Origin: Lateolabrax maculatus
Taxonomy: Eukaryota; Chordata; Actinopteri; Acropomatiformes; Lateolabracidae
Assembly (NCBI GenBank): GCA_031216445.1
Contig: CM062218.1
Coordinates: 4,539,001 to 4,603,000 of the forward strand
Direction: 5' to 3'
Length of the DNA: 64,000 nucleotides
The notes below the pieces were generated by a model. It was not told the DNA's origin and did not search any database. It was given only the letters and a program-made list of their open reading frames with translations. Made by a program: the position numbers and the translations under genes. Positions 26,201-39,200 of the stretch are shown here, one piece after another. Each line of letters opens with the position of its first letter. Position 1 is the stretch's first letter.

Positions 26201-29200
26201 CTGACAGGCTAAACGCTGAGTGTTGTTGTGCCTCACTGGTCGGTTTGTACAATGGAAGCTATTAAAGTTTAATTGTCACCATATACCAAGTGTCTCTCTG
26301 TAAACAGAAGAGCATGTGTAAGATAATACTCTCTCCTCACATCTAACTGTCATTGAATTGTGTGGGGTTTCCAAATAGTTGTTCTTGCCAGTTCAATGCC
26401 AAATGAAGCAGAATGCAGAAGAGCGAAAAATGTCTACCATTGTACACTCTAAGGTGTATTTACTGTATGTGTATTGTGCATGATACTGTAAATGTGATTC
26501 TCTGTTACCACGTGTTGCTGTAGCTGCTCCCGGGCTGTTTCAGGGAGACCGCCGGTTGGCTTGGCGGCAGACAGCTGGCTCTCCGTCCTTCTCAGCCACT
26601 GGAGGAACTCCTCCAACTCGCCATGGAAACCTTCAGCCTACAGGGAGTCAGGTGAGGGAGGGAGAGAAATAGGTATAAATTAATTATCACCTGCACATTA
26701 AGATATCATTAAAATATTCCCACTATTGCAGCTATTTATTAATGCTATTATTTTATTTACTTCTACTGTTACTGTTAATACAACTTTTAATCATAATACC
26801 ACTGTATTGATATGGCAAAACAACCACTGAAACTGCAAACATGGCTGCTGCTACGGCTATTACTTTAAGTATAATCCTCACAACTTCAATTTATTAATTT
26901 TAACAACTGCACAACCACTCAAACTACCTCAACTTTACAAGGATTTTGCAAAACCATCTCAAAAAGATGCAAACTTTATTTGCTGCTAAAGGGGCCTTCT
27001 GGTGAGACTGTTTTACCAACTTCAGTTTCCAAGGTAAAGAATTAACTTTTCGTTGAGCAGAAGTCTGTTTTTCTAACTCTGTTTGCTTCTTCCCAGTACC
27101 TGATGCAGGGCGGCCTCCAGTAGCTTCTGTCGCTCCTGGGTCTTGAGCAGTAAGCTTTCCCAGCTCTGATTGAGCTTTTCCAGCTGGTCCCTCAGGTGGC
27201 TGGCCTCGTCGCCAGGAGAGGACTCCAGCAGCTCAGTGCCAGCACCGTTCACAGTCTCCACTGTGGCATGATGGGATAGCACGTCATTACGCAATACCTG
27301 GGACAAAGAAAGAAAAGAATTTGACTGAATCAGAAATAAAACACAGGAAACCCACATCTATTGTGTAAGTCTCTCCAAAGAGAAGAAAATAAACCACATT
27401 AGGACATAGCTGGGTTTCTTACGCACAAACAAAGTATAACCAGTAAGAAGAATAAGTCACAAGATAAGGAAACAAATGAGTCTTTTAAGTTTGTAATGAC
27501 TGGAGACGTACGTGGTGTTTAGCCAGCTCGATTTCGATGGCCTTGGGGTCAGAGCTGATTGGTCGCTGCGTGTCCAGAGTGGTGTGTGTGTGGTTCAGCC
27601 AGGCCTGCAGCTCAGACAGGGCATGCTGGAACTGACCCAGGGCCAGCAGGGCAGCCTCCAGCTTGTGCTGTGGTGGAAGAAAGACAGAAGTTTGGGCTTA
27701 AAAATAGGAACTCAAATATTTGAACTGTAATGAAAGGCAGCTGTCAAACACATGAAATCCTCCAGAATGCCAACAAAGACCAACATCTTCGACTCCCAAG
27801 GGAAACAGTGGGGTAAGAGCTGGAGGTCAGCTACAGAATAAAGTCTCCCTGAAGCACTTCTTAGTAAGTTGTGAGTCTTCAGCCACACTGCTGCCACGTG
27901 TGGTTCAATTACCTGTCTGTGGGTGATTTTATCCCCCAGGTTTTCCCAGAGATGTCGGAGCTCGGTCAGCGGCTCCTGGATCATGTCCCTGTCTGTCTGG
28001 TCCGACACCTTCTTCAACAGCAGCTCCCCCTGGTGGCACAGCTTCTCCATGTCAATCTGCTGCTGGTAAACCTCCACCTTGTACTGCTGCTCAGGGCGAA
28101 TGGGGGGATGAGAGGAGGAGAAAGCAGCAAAGAAAGGAGAGAAGAGTAGTGTTTTGTTAGATCTTTATACATATCTCACCCTAGGTTATTGAGGGGTGAA
28201 AAATGAGACTCTCTTGCCAACCTTGAGCTCTTCAATCTGATGTTTGACGGTTCCCAGATCAGTCCCGACAGTCGACATTTCACACAGCTTGATCACTGCG
28301 TTGTCCAAGTAGTCAAACATAGACTGGAAATGATAGATATGACACCAATTTATTCACTAATACTCAACCTCACGGAAGGAAAAGTGTTTATGATATTGCT
28401 GCAACGTGACACACTCGTTTATCCAATTATACTCACTCTCTGAAAAAGAGAAAGTGGAAGTAAAGGTAATATGATAACGATAAAGATAAAAGTGGATCAG
28501 TCCACTTACCCTTGATAAATGAAAGGCCCAGTTAACTATAAACACAGACTAACTGATGTACAAACCTGCAGAGCGTCCTGATACTGCACAGACGCTGTCA
28601 TGGCCTCCTCCAGCCTCTCCATCCTCTCTCTCCATGTTCGGTTCAGGCCCTCCCAGGCAGCATTCATCTGGGAGGGAGACAGGAACACAGAGGAGTCATG
28701 TTAGTGGGTCAACATGTAGTAGAGCTCTAATACAACAAACAAAAGATCTTTTCAGAAGCAAATTCTGGCCTTTTTACAAGAACATGGTATTGATCTCTCA
28801 CCTCATCAATGGTCTTTTTGACTTCAGGTTTCTCAGTTTCTCCACAGGCAAAGATGAGGTCAGCTCCGAGGGTCCTGACAAACTCCAGCTCCTCCCTCAG
28901 ACCATCCGTCTCTGCCTTAATGGCCTAGTGGAAGGAGAGTTGTTTAGAATAAAAAACTACACTACAAACAGTGCATTTCTGCCAGAATTCCACCTTTAGC
29001 TCTTCTCTTTCCCTCCTCCGCCTCCTGTTTATCCCTATTTACTCATTCCTTTATGTCCCCCATACCTCAGCAGCCTCAATCTGTTGTTTGATGAGCGAGG
29101 GGTCCACACCAGGGTCCTCCAGCTCTTTCACAATATCTTGGGAGTCTCGGAGCGTGCTCAGTAGCGCCGCCACGTCAGCCCAGAACTTTCCGGACAGGTC

Positions 29201-32200
29201 GAAGACGTCGTTCAGCTTCCCCTCCCTCTCCTCGGCTCGCTGCCGGATCTCATCCCACAGGGAGCGCAGGCGCAGGAGGCGGGAGCGAACGGCTGGAGGA
29301 GAGAGGGGAGAGGAGTCAAACAGGCTGGTAGAGAAAAGCTGCTGGGATCGCACTGGGAGTACTGGGAAAAACGTTTCGTTCAATGTAGTCTAATCTCAGA
29401 TTTCAGATAATTACAAGAAGAGTAACAATAATGGTTTCTTTGTCTGAATGTGGCCATCTGGTGTCCAATCTTGGTAAGTTAAGTATTTCATCAGTCCACT
29501 CCCACTATCACTGCACACTGAGGCCTTTCATTTTCATAAAGCGTGGAGGGCTGGAGGGTATCAAAGCACAGAGTTCTTTAGAGGACAATTTAACAAAGAC
29601 CCGTGTGTGTTTTGTCTCACCACGTGGTGGCGTTGGCAGAAATATGCAGAACTTCACTGCTGAATCTGCTCCATTTCAAGATTTGTTAAGGTCTGCCCCC
29701 TGGGCTTTGTGCCAGTAAAGCAGTGACTTACTCCGGCCAGTTGATTGTTCAGTCAGTGAACGAGATGGACTGGAGCCAAAAATAAGATTTTAATATTTTT
29801 CTCCCAGATTACAGAAGCCTGTTATGTTTGCCTCTCGGTTCTGACCTACTCCAATTTCTGATGTCCCTTTTCTGACAAAACAAATCAGTGTTGTTTGATT
29901 ATGTAAGGTTTTGTTCCATTTATAGCCAGTATTTTCCATTTTAAATGAAAAAGCATTAGCCACACACTGAATGCCTACAAAAGTTGGCAGCACTGTTTGG
30001 TTATTTTGTTGTTTAGCTGTTTAACTGGTAGGCATTATTTTAGCCAAAACACATTTATTAAGCTTAATTAATGTATTGCAAGATGGATAAAAGCATACAT
30101 TTGTCCCCCTCTTAAACTGCTGCCTACATATACAGCAGCTCATCAGTGAATGGAACAAATGCAACAAGGGTGAACTTGAAATGAATTATTCATGTTTGTG
30201 TAAAGCTCCTCACCCTGTACACATGAACACATGAACTGTGTGGCCTGTCTGCCTGTATGTCACTTTGAATGTTATGTAGCTGTCATTCACTGTCAGACAC
30301 ATCCCAGCCACTCACCCTGGGCAGCAGGATCGTCGTGAGCGGCTCGTCCGATGAGCTCCTCTCCGCGGGCACAGAGGGCGGAGAAGCTCGGCAGCAGTTT
30401 GTCCAGCTCCAGCCCCTGGGCTCGGTGCTCCGCCAGCTGCTCCCTGATCTTGTCCACCTCCGCTGCCACAGAGGGAGGCTGCCGCAGACGCTGGACCGCC
30501 CCCTCCAGGGTCTCCAGCAGGGGGTCCATCTTGTCGTGAAACTGGGGACGGAAGGAGAGTTGGAAGAAAGTATTGTGAGGAGGAGGAGAGAGTGTGTTGA
30601 GGGGGCTGGGTTTGGGTTTTTTGATATCCGGGTGACATTTTGAAAGTGAGAAAATACTGAGATTTTATGTGGGTGGTCAGCCATCTGTGACACACTGTAT
30701 TAACTTTTAGGCTTTTTGATCATAATTTATATATCAGATTTCAACGTAGGATGTAGAGCAGCTTTACAGTTCTTCTACAATATTCAATATCTCAACGTTG
30801 CACCTTCAACATGTCATCCAGGTTGTGTAACTCTGACAAAGCTGGACTTGATCTACCACACAAGAGGGAACTGCTAATCCACAGTTTCAATCAAATTGCT
30901 TGATCACTGCATAACACAACAAATCTCATCTAGCCACGAGGGAATTATGTGATACAACAGGATGGCTATGACTGGTTTTAAGGACCTAAATCAAGCTGAG
31001 TCTGAGACTAAAACAACCATTACTGGAACGCGTGTCTCACTTTTAGACTAGGCTTAATTCAAGTCTACAAAGCTACACAAAAGAGACATTTCCCAACAGA
31101 TTTAATTCAGTTTCATGGTCACTCAGGGTTGGCAGACACATGCTTTGGAACACTATGTAGATCATATAGAGCTTTTGTGGAGATTTACCTGAAAATCTCA
31201 AGCTGTGGTTTAATCAGAGCACAGGAATTTCTAATCAGTCACGTCCAGACAACGTTTACCACTTTGTCTTGTGAGATTAGTACTCGATTAGTGGTTGACT
31301 CCAACAAGATGAATGCTTTAGTATTGATTCATATTTGATTAGTTGACCAAATCATGTGGTGTAACTGCAGCCTGAGTGCCAGTTTGATGTTGTCAGTCAG
31401 TGGTCTTACCTCTACCAGCTGGGTGATTGCAGTGAGCAATGACGATGGAGAAAATGATGGTGGGGGGTGCAACACACACAGCACATCCACAATGAACGAG
31501 GGATGGGATGGAGGAGGGAGAGGGTTGCAAGGATGAGGGGTGGACATGATGAGGGGGAGTAAGGTTAAGTTAAAGGATGAGGGAGGAGAGACAAGGGAGG
31601 TTGGTGGTTTAGGATGGAGTGATGGATGAGGACAGTGTGGAAGTGCAGGTGGGGGGAGAGAGGGAGCGACACATGAGTTGGTTTGAAGGGGTGGAGGGTG
31701 GAGAAATAATACAATGAGTTAAATCAGAGACATGCATACAGTCCAAACAGGCAATATCGACGGCAGCAGCACTCAGTCTGCCACACAGGTGATTTAATGA
31801 TGTCTCATGAGATGAAGTGCAAAGAGAAAGTAAAATATCCGTAAAGACAACTAGCACTAAAAGAAGACATGATGTGATAAGAGAAACATCTAAATGATTC
31901 ATTTTGTTATAGGTACATTTTGCCTGAACATTATTCCACTCTGAAGGAAAACTAAACACTGCTAGATGTATGTATTAGCTCTTGCTAATAACATCAACTT
32001 TAATAAGTCTAATAAAAAGTAAAATAACACATTAGAAAGTAAAGAAATAAATCCAGAGAAGAGTAAATAATAAAACTTAGCTTTTTACTGAACTCATGAC
32101 TGTGCACAATAAACCTTTATTACCATTTAGTTTAGAGCAAATAGCAGATAGACACAAACACACACATGCTGCTCAGTAATCACATCAGCCTGTTTTGTCT

Positions 32201-35200
32201 GGGGCTGCAGACACAATCTAACAAGCTATAAACAGACCTGAGCCAAACAGCCTTTACAAATTATAATTTACAAATTCATCACTCTGCACTGAGAGGCAAA
32301 TTGGTGTATAAATTTAACAAATTAGGTCAATTCATACACAAGATATAATTCAAGTTTACTGAATTGACTTTCAAATAACACATCAAAGCCTTCTGACTTT
32401 CTGGTACCACATTAGACTGAATAATAAAACTTATTAGAGCCAGGTCTGCAGCAAGAACAGTTTCCCAATTCGAGCATTAAACAGTAACAATTTAACTTCT
32501 GTGACGTACCTGTGCAGACTGGGACACTGCCTCGTCTAGGGATGTTGCACGACCTTTGACCCCCTCTTTGATGGCCAGGTAGCGTCTCTCGGCCTCGGTG
32601 TAGCGCTGCGTCACCGTCGCCCCCTCCTGGAGGCTGAGTTTGGCCAGCTGGGGTCCAATCTTCAGCAGCTTGTCGATGTGGGGCTTGTGCTCTGCGATAG
32701 ACTCTCTGAGCAGCTGGAGAGGGAAAGACAAAGAGGAACTTAAGAAAGTGAACCATGTGAACATTTTGGTAAAAGACAATAATGAGAGGTAAGCTGAAAA
32801 AGAAAAGGTATTGTATCCTCTCTTACCCTCATCTGGTCCTGTTGCAGTCGGAGAGCGTCTGTGTCGATGGCTGGAGGTGGCAGCTGGGTGATGAGGGTCT
32901 CGGTCTCGCCCAACCATGGCTCCAGTTCCTCGTAGGTCTCCCAGAACCGAGCGACCAAAACCTGGGCCTGCTCCAGGGCAGAGAACCGCTCACTATGGCT
33001 CTGGCTCACTGCATCATAACGAGCGCTGAGAGAATCAGTCTTCACCTGAAGAAGAACAAAGACATAAAAGGTATTACTGTTAGGATCCTGTTGCTGTACT
33101 TTCTACAAACTTTCCATCGTCGTCACACAATCCATCCCTTACTTGTTACCAATGCACACAAACTTAAATGTCATGTTCAGTCTCTTCCTCTCAATTATCC
33201 ATCAGTGACTCACTATCAGTGCATCCTTCTGTGCGTCGCTGCAGGTTTCCAGGATGTCGTCTCTGGTGCTGAGGAGCTGATCTACAGTGTCTTTGTGTCG
33301 GATGATGTCGATGTTGAAAGCCCTCTGTACTTGCAGCTGGGCCACTGTCACGTCGGGCTCCAGGCTCAGGGGCCCCAGAGACGCCAATTTACGCTCTGTC
33401 TCCCCGACCCAGGCCAGCTCCGCATCAACTGCCTCTTCATACTGAAAGAAAGAGTTTATTATTATTATTATTTATTTTTTTAGTGTTCACAGTAAAATAG
33501 ACGAATCTAATGAAATTTAAGAAAGATAACCAGCTCAACATTCAGGTAAACTGCTTGCAGTACCTGTTGTGACCTCTGGATGGCAGCTTGTACCAGGTGC
33601 ACTCGCTGAGTGATGGTTTCATCAGCCTGGCGGTAGCGCTGGTTGGCGTCAGCGACCAGACGGTCCAGGCCCTCGCGGGCTCGCCACGGCACCAGATCCA
33701 GCAGGGCGCTGCCGACCTCGTTCACCGTGTCCAACACCAGACGCTTCTCTGCTGACACTTTCTTCAGCTCCTGCAATAGTGAAAGTGAAGGATTAGTTTT
33801 AGAAAGAAAAAACTGCAATCAAATGGAAATAAATTGCTTAAATGTACGCTTTTAAAATACAAACGTAATGCTGTGATTAACTTGACTAAATGGCACCAAT
33901 GTATCACACAGTTCTGGGGCCCGAGCTTGTGTTACACGTCAAGAGCACATGTGGTAAACTGAAAGCATATTAAATGGTAAAAGCTGAAAATGTCATTGTA
34001 GATAATTATCACATACATAAAAAATGGATGGCCGCAAGAAATGAAATGGCAATACGTTTTTCAATAGCTTTTACAAGCAGTTATTGAGGTCCAAGAAATC
34101 AGTGTTACTATGGTAACTCAAGTGTGGGTTGATATTGGAATAGCTGAAAATGTCATTACAGACAGGAGCTGTCATTTGATTCTCTTCAAACAATATGTTA
34201 ATTTTTTTCTATTTTGGGAATCTTTAAAAATAATCTTTTAAAATGTGCAAAATGTGGATGATTATGTTTGTAAAGTTTTATCAAATACAAACAACCATCT
34301 ATCTCATACTCCACCCACCTTCTGTCTTTCCTGGTAGGCGGGTGTGGCGTCGGGCTCCACATTGTTGAGCTCTGCCTCCATGCCGTCCAGCCACTGGTTG
34401 ACGTCGTCGTGGGCGCTGGCGAATCGCGTGGCCAGCTGCAGGGCCTGCTCCAGGGTGCGGAGGGCCTTGCTGCTGCTTGCCGTCATCTCAGCATAGCGAG
34501 ACTTGATGCCGTCCAGCTTCTCCTGGATCAGGAGAACTTCCTCACCTGCAGGGGGACGCAGGTGTTAGGTCGTGGACTGTCTTGCTGCTATCGTAAATCT
34601 TATCAGTCAAGATCCAACAGTGAACAATGTGCGGAGTGTATAGAAACAGACCTACTTTTAAATTTCAAGTTTTCTACTAACATTTGTTAACTGTGCCCTA
34701 TTGAAACACGGCAAGTCAAATTCCTTCTACTGTATGTGCAAACTTACATATCCAATTTTAAGTCTTAATTCTTATATTATCTTATAAAATTAATCGTTCC
34801 AAACATGTAAAGTCTGTAAAATCTCACAGTTCCCTCATGTTGACAGTCCTGCATACCTCTCATGGCCACAACATTTGTCTAACTATCCAAATATGAGAGT
34901 ACACACACATAGTGTATTCATGAGGTAGACCAGCAATCAACACGCTAATAGTCCAAACAGTCAGCATGGCCAATATCATGAGAAGAGAGACCTAAACCAG
35001 ATGTTACAGTTTGGTTCACCGCTGAAAAAATAATAGTAAAAATGTGTGGTTTGGACGTGAATCTACAACAACTACAGAAAAACATTGTTTTAGTTTCTTT
35101 CTAATGTGTTTCTCTCCCTAAGCTTCACAACATAAGATTCATATTAAAAAGAATATCGACTGCTTTTCTTATTTTAGTTGCTAACCATCAAAATATACAA

Positions 35201-36230
35201 AGATGATAACACCTTCCAGCACAAATTGAAAAACGACCAAGAATAACACTTGCACTGCATTTAATATCTTTTTAGACGGAGACAGAAGAAGTCAGGTTAG
35301 GAATAAATGATGAAGATTAGGAATCTGAGATTACCTGTGGTCTGTTTGAGTAAGGCTTGTCCATTCTTGATGGCCTGGTCCACTGTCTTCTTCCTGCTCA
35401 AGATCTCTTCATTTAGAGACTGGGGGAGGGGGACAGGCCAAAGTTAACCTCTTTTAGATGAAAGACACTTTTCCTTTTGCTCTAAGAACAAAATTGTAGA
35501 GTGTGAATCCTTTATTTTAACTGTTCAAAAAGGTTTAAGTAAAACAACTACACCAGTGTGTTTGTGCTTCATATCTGTTCTTTATACTGTTGATGCAGAA
35601 GCTACTATAACAGTGGTACTACAGGAATTTTCTCATGATCTATTGTGTGTTCCTGATTTACTTATATATCATATACAGATGATATTATACTGTGTATGAT
35701 GTCATACATGGATATTTTAGCGATATATATATATATATCGGCAATTATTTAATTAAGGCAATTACTTGATCAAAATATTATATTCTAACCATTCTACATG
35801 TATACTGTAGCCCTTTGCCTAATACATGTACTAACTTCTGTTCTCATGTTTTGGAAGGAACAACTAAGTTGGCGTTCACTGTGTTCATGAAGTCGTACCA
35901 GAGTGTGTTTGTGCTGCTCGGCCAGCAGCTGAGGCTGGTAGCTCTGGATGGAGACCTGAGCCAGCCTCTGAGCCACCTCCGCCAGCCAGTTCAGCACCTC
36001 TACCTCATCCTCCCCAAACAGCTGAGCGTTGGCCAGCGCCTGCTCCAGCAGCCCCGCCCGCCTCGCGCACCAATCGGCAAGCTCCGAGTGACCCGACCTC
36101 ACCGCCCCCACCCGCTCACTTAACCAATCACGGTCGGCCGCGCAGCTGAGCGGGGTCAGCAATTGGCTGAGGGACTCGAGGTGGTCAACCTCTGCTTCGC
36201 GTGAGGACACGTCCTCTTGGTTTGCCTGGG

Positions 36231-36279
<49 letters not shown>

Positions 36280-39200
36280 AGGGGAAGGTGAAGGGAGGTG
36301 GAAAAAGAACAGCAAAGCAACAGAAAAACAGATGGATAAAAACTCAAAATATGAGCGTGCAAATGACAAATCATAGATAAACAGGAAATCATAAACATCA
36401 ATGAATGAATGAATGAGTTTAAGAATTAAAAAAACTTGAAACCAACCAAGAAAACTACAAACTCAAGTTAACATGAGTAAATCAAGAAGTGGACTGTTCC
36501 TGAGAAGGGAATGTTTGGGTTGTGATTGACTGCGTTGTGGATCTGAATTACTTGTATTGAACGAACAATGTCGCACGTTTAGACTTTACTTTGCCAAACA
36601 TGTCGACAATTAAGAGCACCTGCCTATATACTCAACCTACCTTTACCTTTTTGTACCTTTTTGTTATTTAAATGAAAAAATACTCCAGCAGGCAGAGATT
36701 CTCCTGCTCATTGACACGCATAAAGTTTGACCTTTGTGACCTTTTCATGAGTGGAGGGTCTCTAACAATGGGGCTGAACAGTACCTTGTGCTTGACGATC
36801 TGCTGGGTGATCTTGGCCGTCTGGGTTCCCATGGGCTCGGCGGAGGTGAGGCGTCTCTCGGTGGCACTCAGCCATTCTCCGAGAGGCTCCAGGGCTTCGT
36901 GGAACTGAAGAGCCAAAACCTGCAGCTCCTCCAACTGCCTCTGCCTGAGGGACGGGAGAGGGGGGGGGACAAATATACAAAGAGATGAGGAGGAGGAGGA
37001 GGAGGCGTTTATTGGTATTTTATTGCTTTCACTGATTTTTTCCTTACGCTTGATTGCTCAATTTCGACCTGATTTTGTGTCATAGAGCTGTCGTCTTTTT
37101 TATAAACAGTTTATTAAATGTTCATCAAATTGTTATGATATATTATTGGATTTTAAAGAATTTCAACAACAGATAAAAAGTATTATTGTAGAAGTTTTGC
37201 AAAATGGTCAAAAAACCTGCTGTCTTTTTGTGTGTGTGTCAGTGTGTAAACCAAAGCATCTCACTATTTGCTCATAAAGGAAACAATAGTATGTGTGTGT
37301 GCATAGAATACAGTTTACTGTTCATACTAGACAGTGTAATAAATGCCAGAGCCATGACAGACGTGTGTTGTAACAATATATATTATGACACTACTTTAAA
37401 TAAGGAGACGCATCCTAGATATATCACACCTCCTCACTGTGCTTGGTGAGTGTGTCCTGCATGTGTGTACCCATTTCCCCCCCAAAAAGGATTTCCCTAG
37501 TGAACAGAAGAGCCGCCGAAATTACTTGTAGACCACAGATACTAATAGTAATGATACAATTCTTTCTTTAAGCACAGTCGTGCTCAACTCAGAGATGAAA
37601 GGAGAAAACAGCAAATAACCACAAGATAACATGCTGTTGAGGAACACCACTAATTACTTTCCCGAACCACATATTTACAGCAAGACAAATGTAAGTTTTT
37701 GCTTTTTGTAATATTATCTGTGTTGCCTTTTCAAAGCATAAAATGGACAGAATGGCTCATTTTGAAATATCAACAATCATTGAAGGACGGTCAGGAGCTT
37801 CTACAAGTGCCACGATGACCATAAGAGATGGTACCTTAGTATTTATTGCTACTCATAACCAGATTCTGCCCACGCTGAAACGCCCCCGTACTGTGGAGGA
37901 GACCTACCTCCCACTGGCCTTGTCCAGCAGTTCAGTCCATCTCTCTGCCAGACAGTGGAGCTGGGTCTGAATCTTCTCTCGGTCCTGAGTGTCCGCCGTG
38001 TCTGCGATCCTCGCTCCCTCAGCACGGATCATCTCCACCGTCGGCCGGCGGTCATCTAACAACCTCTGGAGCAGCTGGAGGAACAGAAATACACACAGTT
38101 ACTAGTTGCTCTTCACAGCAGGGGTCAGTGAGTGGGTTTGACAATGGGACACTTCCATCAGGCGCTGTGGAAACGCAGGCCTATAAGTCTTCAACGTTTG
38201 TTTCTTTCTTTTGATGCATTTAAGAATCAAATGTATATTGATCCATTGATCCATTGATGGGGCTGCAGTAATAGATGTAACAAGCTCATAGTTGGGATTT
38301 ACTATAATCTATAGCTTCAGAAATGACCATTAAGTTAAACCGACACCCGCCAAAATCAAAAAGTGAACATTGTAACATTCATGAATTTAGGATTTTTTTA
38401 AGGATTTATTGCAGTTATATTATGTATTAAATTGCATTTGTTTAGCTAAGTGCACCAAATAAATGGCAACCAAGTGTAAACTGCCTAATCAAATCTGATA
38501 AGAATTCCATAATCAATCCAAACTTAAAACCGAATCCCTCCATGTTTGCAAAAGGAAGTGATGTTTACACTTTTGACTAATACAAATCAGATAATCAGCA
38601 AAACAGTTCACCTATAATATACAAAATTTACTGCACGTGCTTGAGGCATGAAATAAGTAAATTGCGGGAGAATGTTTTTTTTCCTCTAACAGAAAATGAC
38701 ACGTTTCCCATTGTTTCCATCAAAATCTAGACTTACATTTTGGAAACATCAACAACCTTTTTTTTATCTGAGGAAATCCTCACACAGAGCTCATCAATTA
38801 GCTCTTTAAAACTGGTAAATACAGAACAAGCTTTCCTAGAGCTCCAACTGCTTTAAGATCAACAAACAACATACACGAACATTCTTCCTTCCTGCTTAGA
38901 TAGCAGCCTCTCCGTCTGCTTTGAACTGCTCGGTTCACCCCCTGGAACGCACTCGTCTACAGTTCACTCTCTTTCTTAGCCAAAGGGTGACACCACTCTT
39001 CGTCACGGATGTAAACACGCGTGATTGATCGCTGGTCGAGGCTGCAGCACTCTTATGTGCACAAACACAGGAAGTGTATGTTGGATAAACAGGGAAAAAG
39101 AGTGTGTCTCTGAAAACAATACAAATCCACCATGCATGAGTGTGTGTCTGTTTTTATGCCAGTCTAACTGGCAGACGGTCAACTGGGGACGTTCGGATGC

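Larger units (their letters stand above)
29293..32509 (-). other. macf1 introns between exons 12 and 15
   Basis: Contains exon 14 and the candidate 9-nt exon 13. The remaining roughly 2.9 kb shows only unsupported reading frames. Confidence 0.55.

Noticed and set aside
32782..33483. Plus-strand 233-codon open frame
   Set aside because: Antisense of macf1 exons 10 and 11, whose minus frames match human MACF1 and have splice sites.
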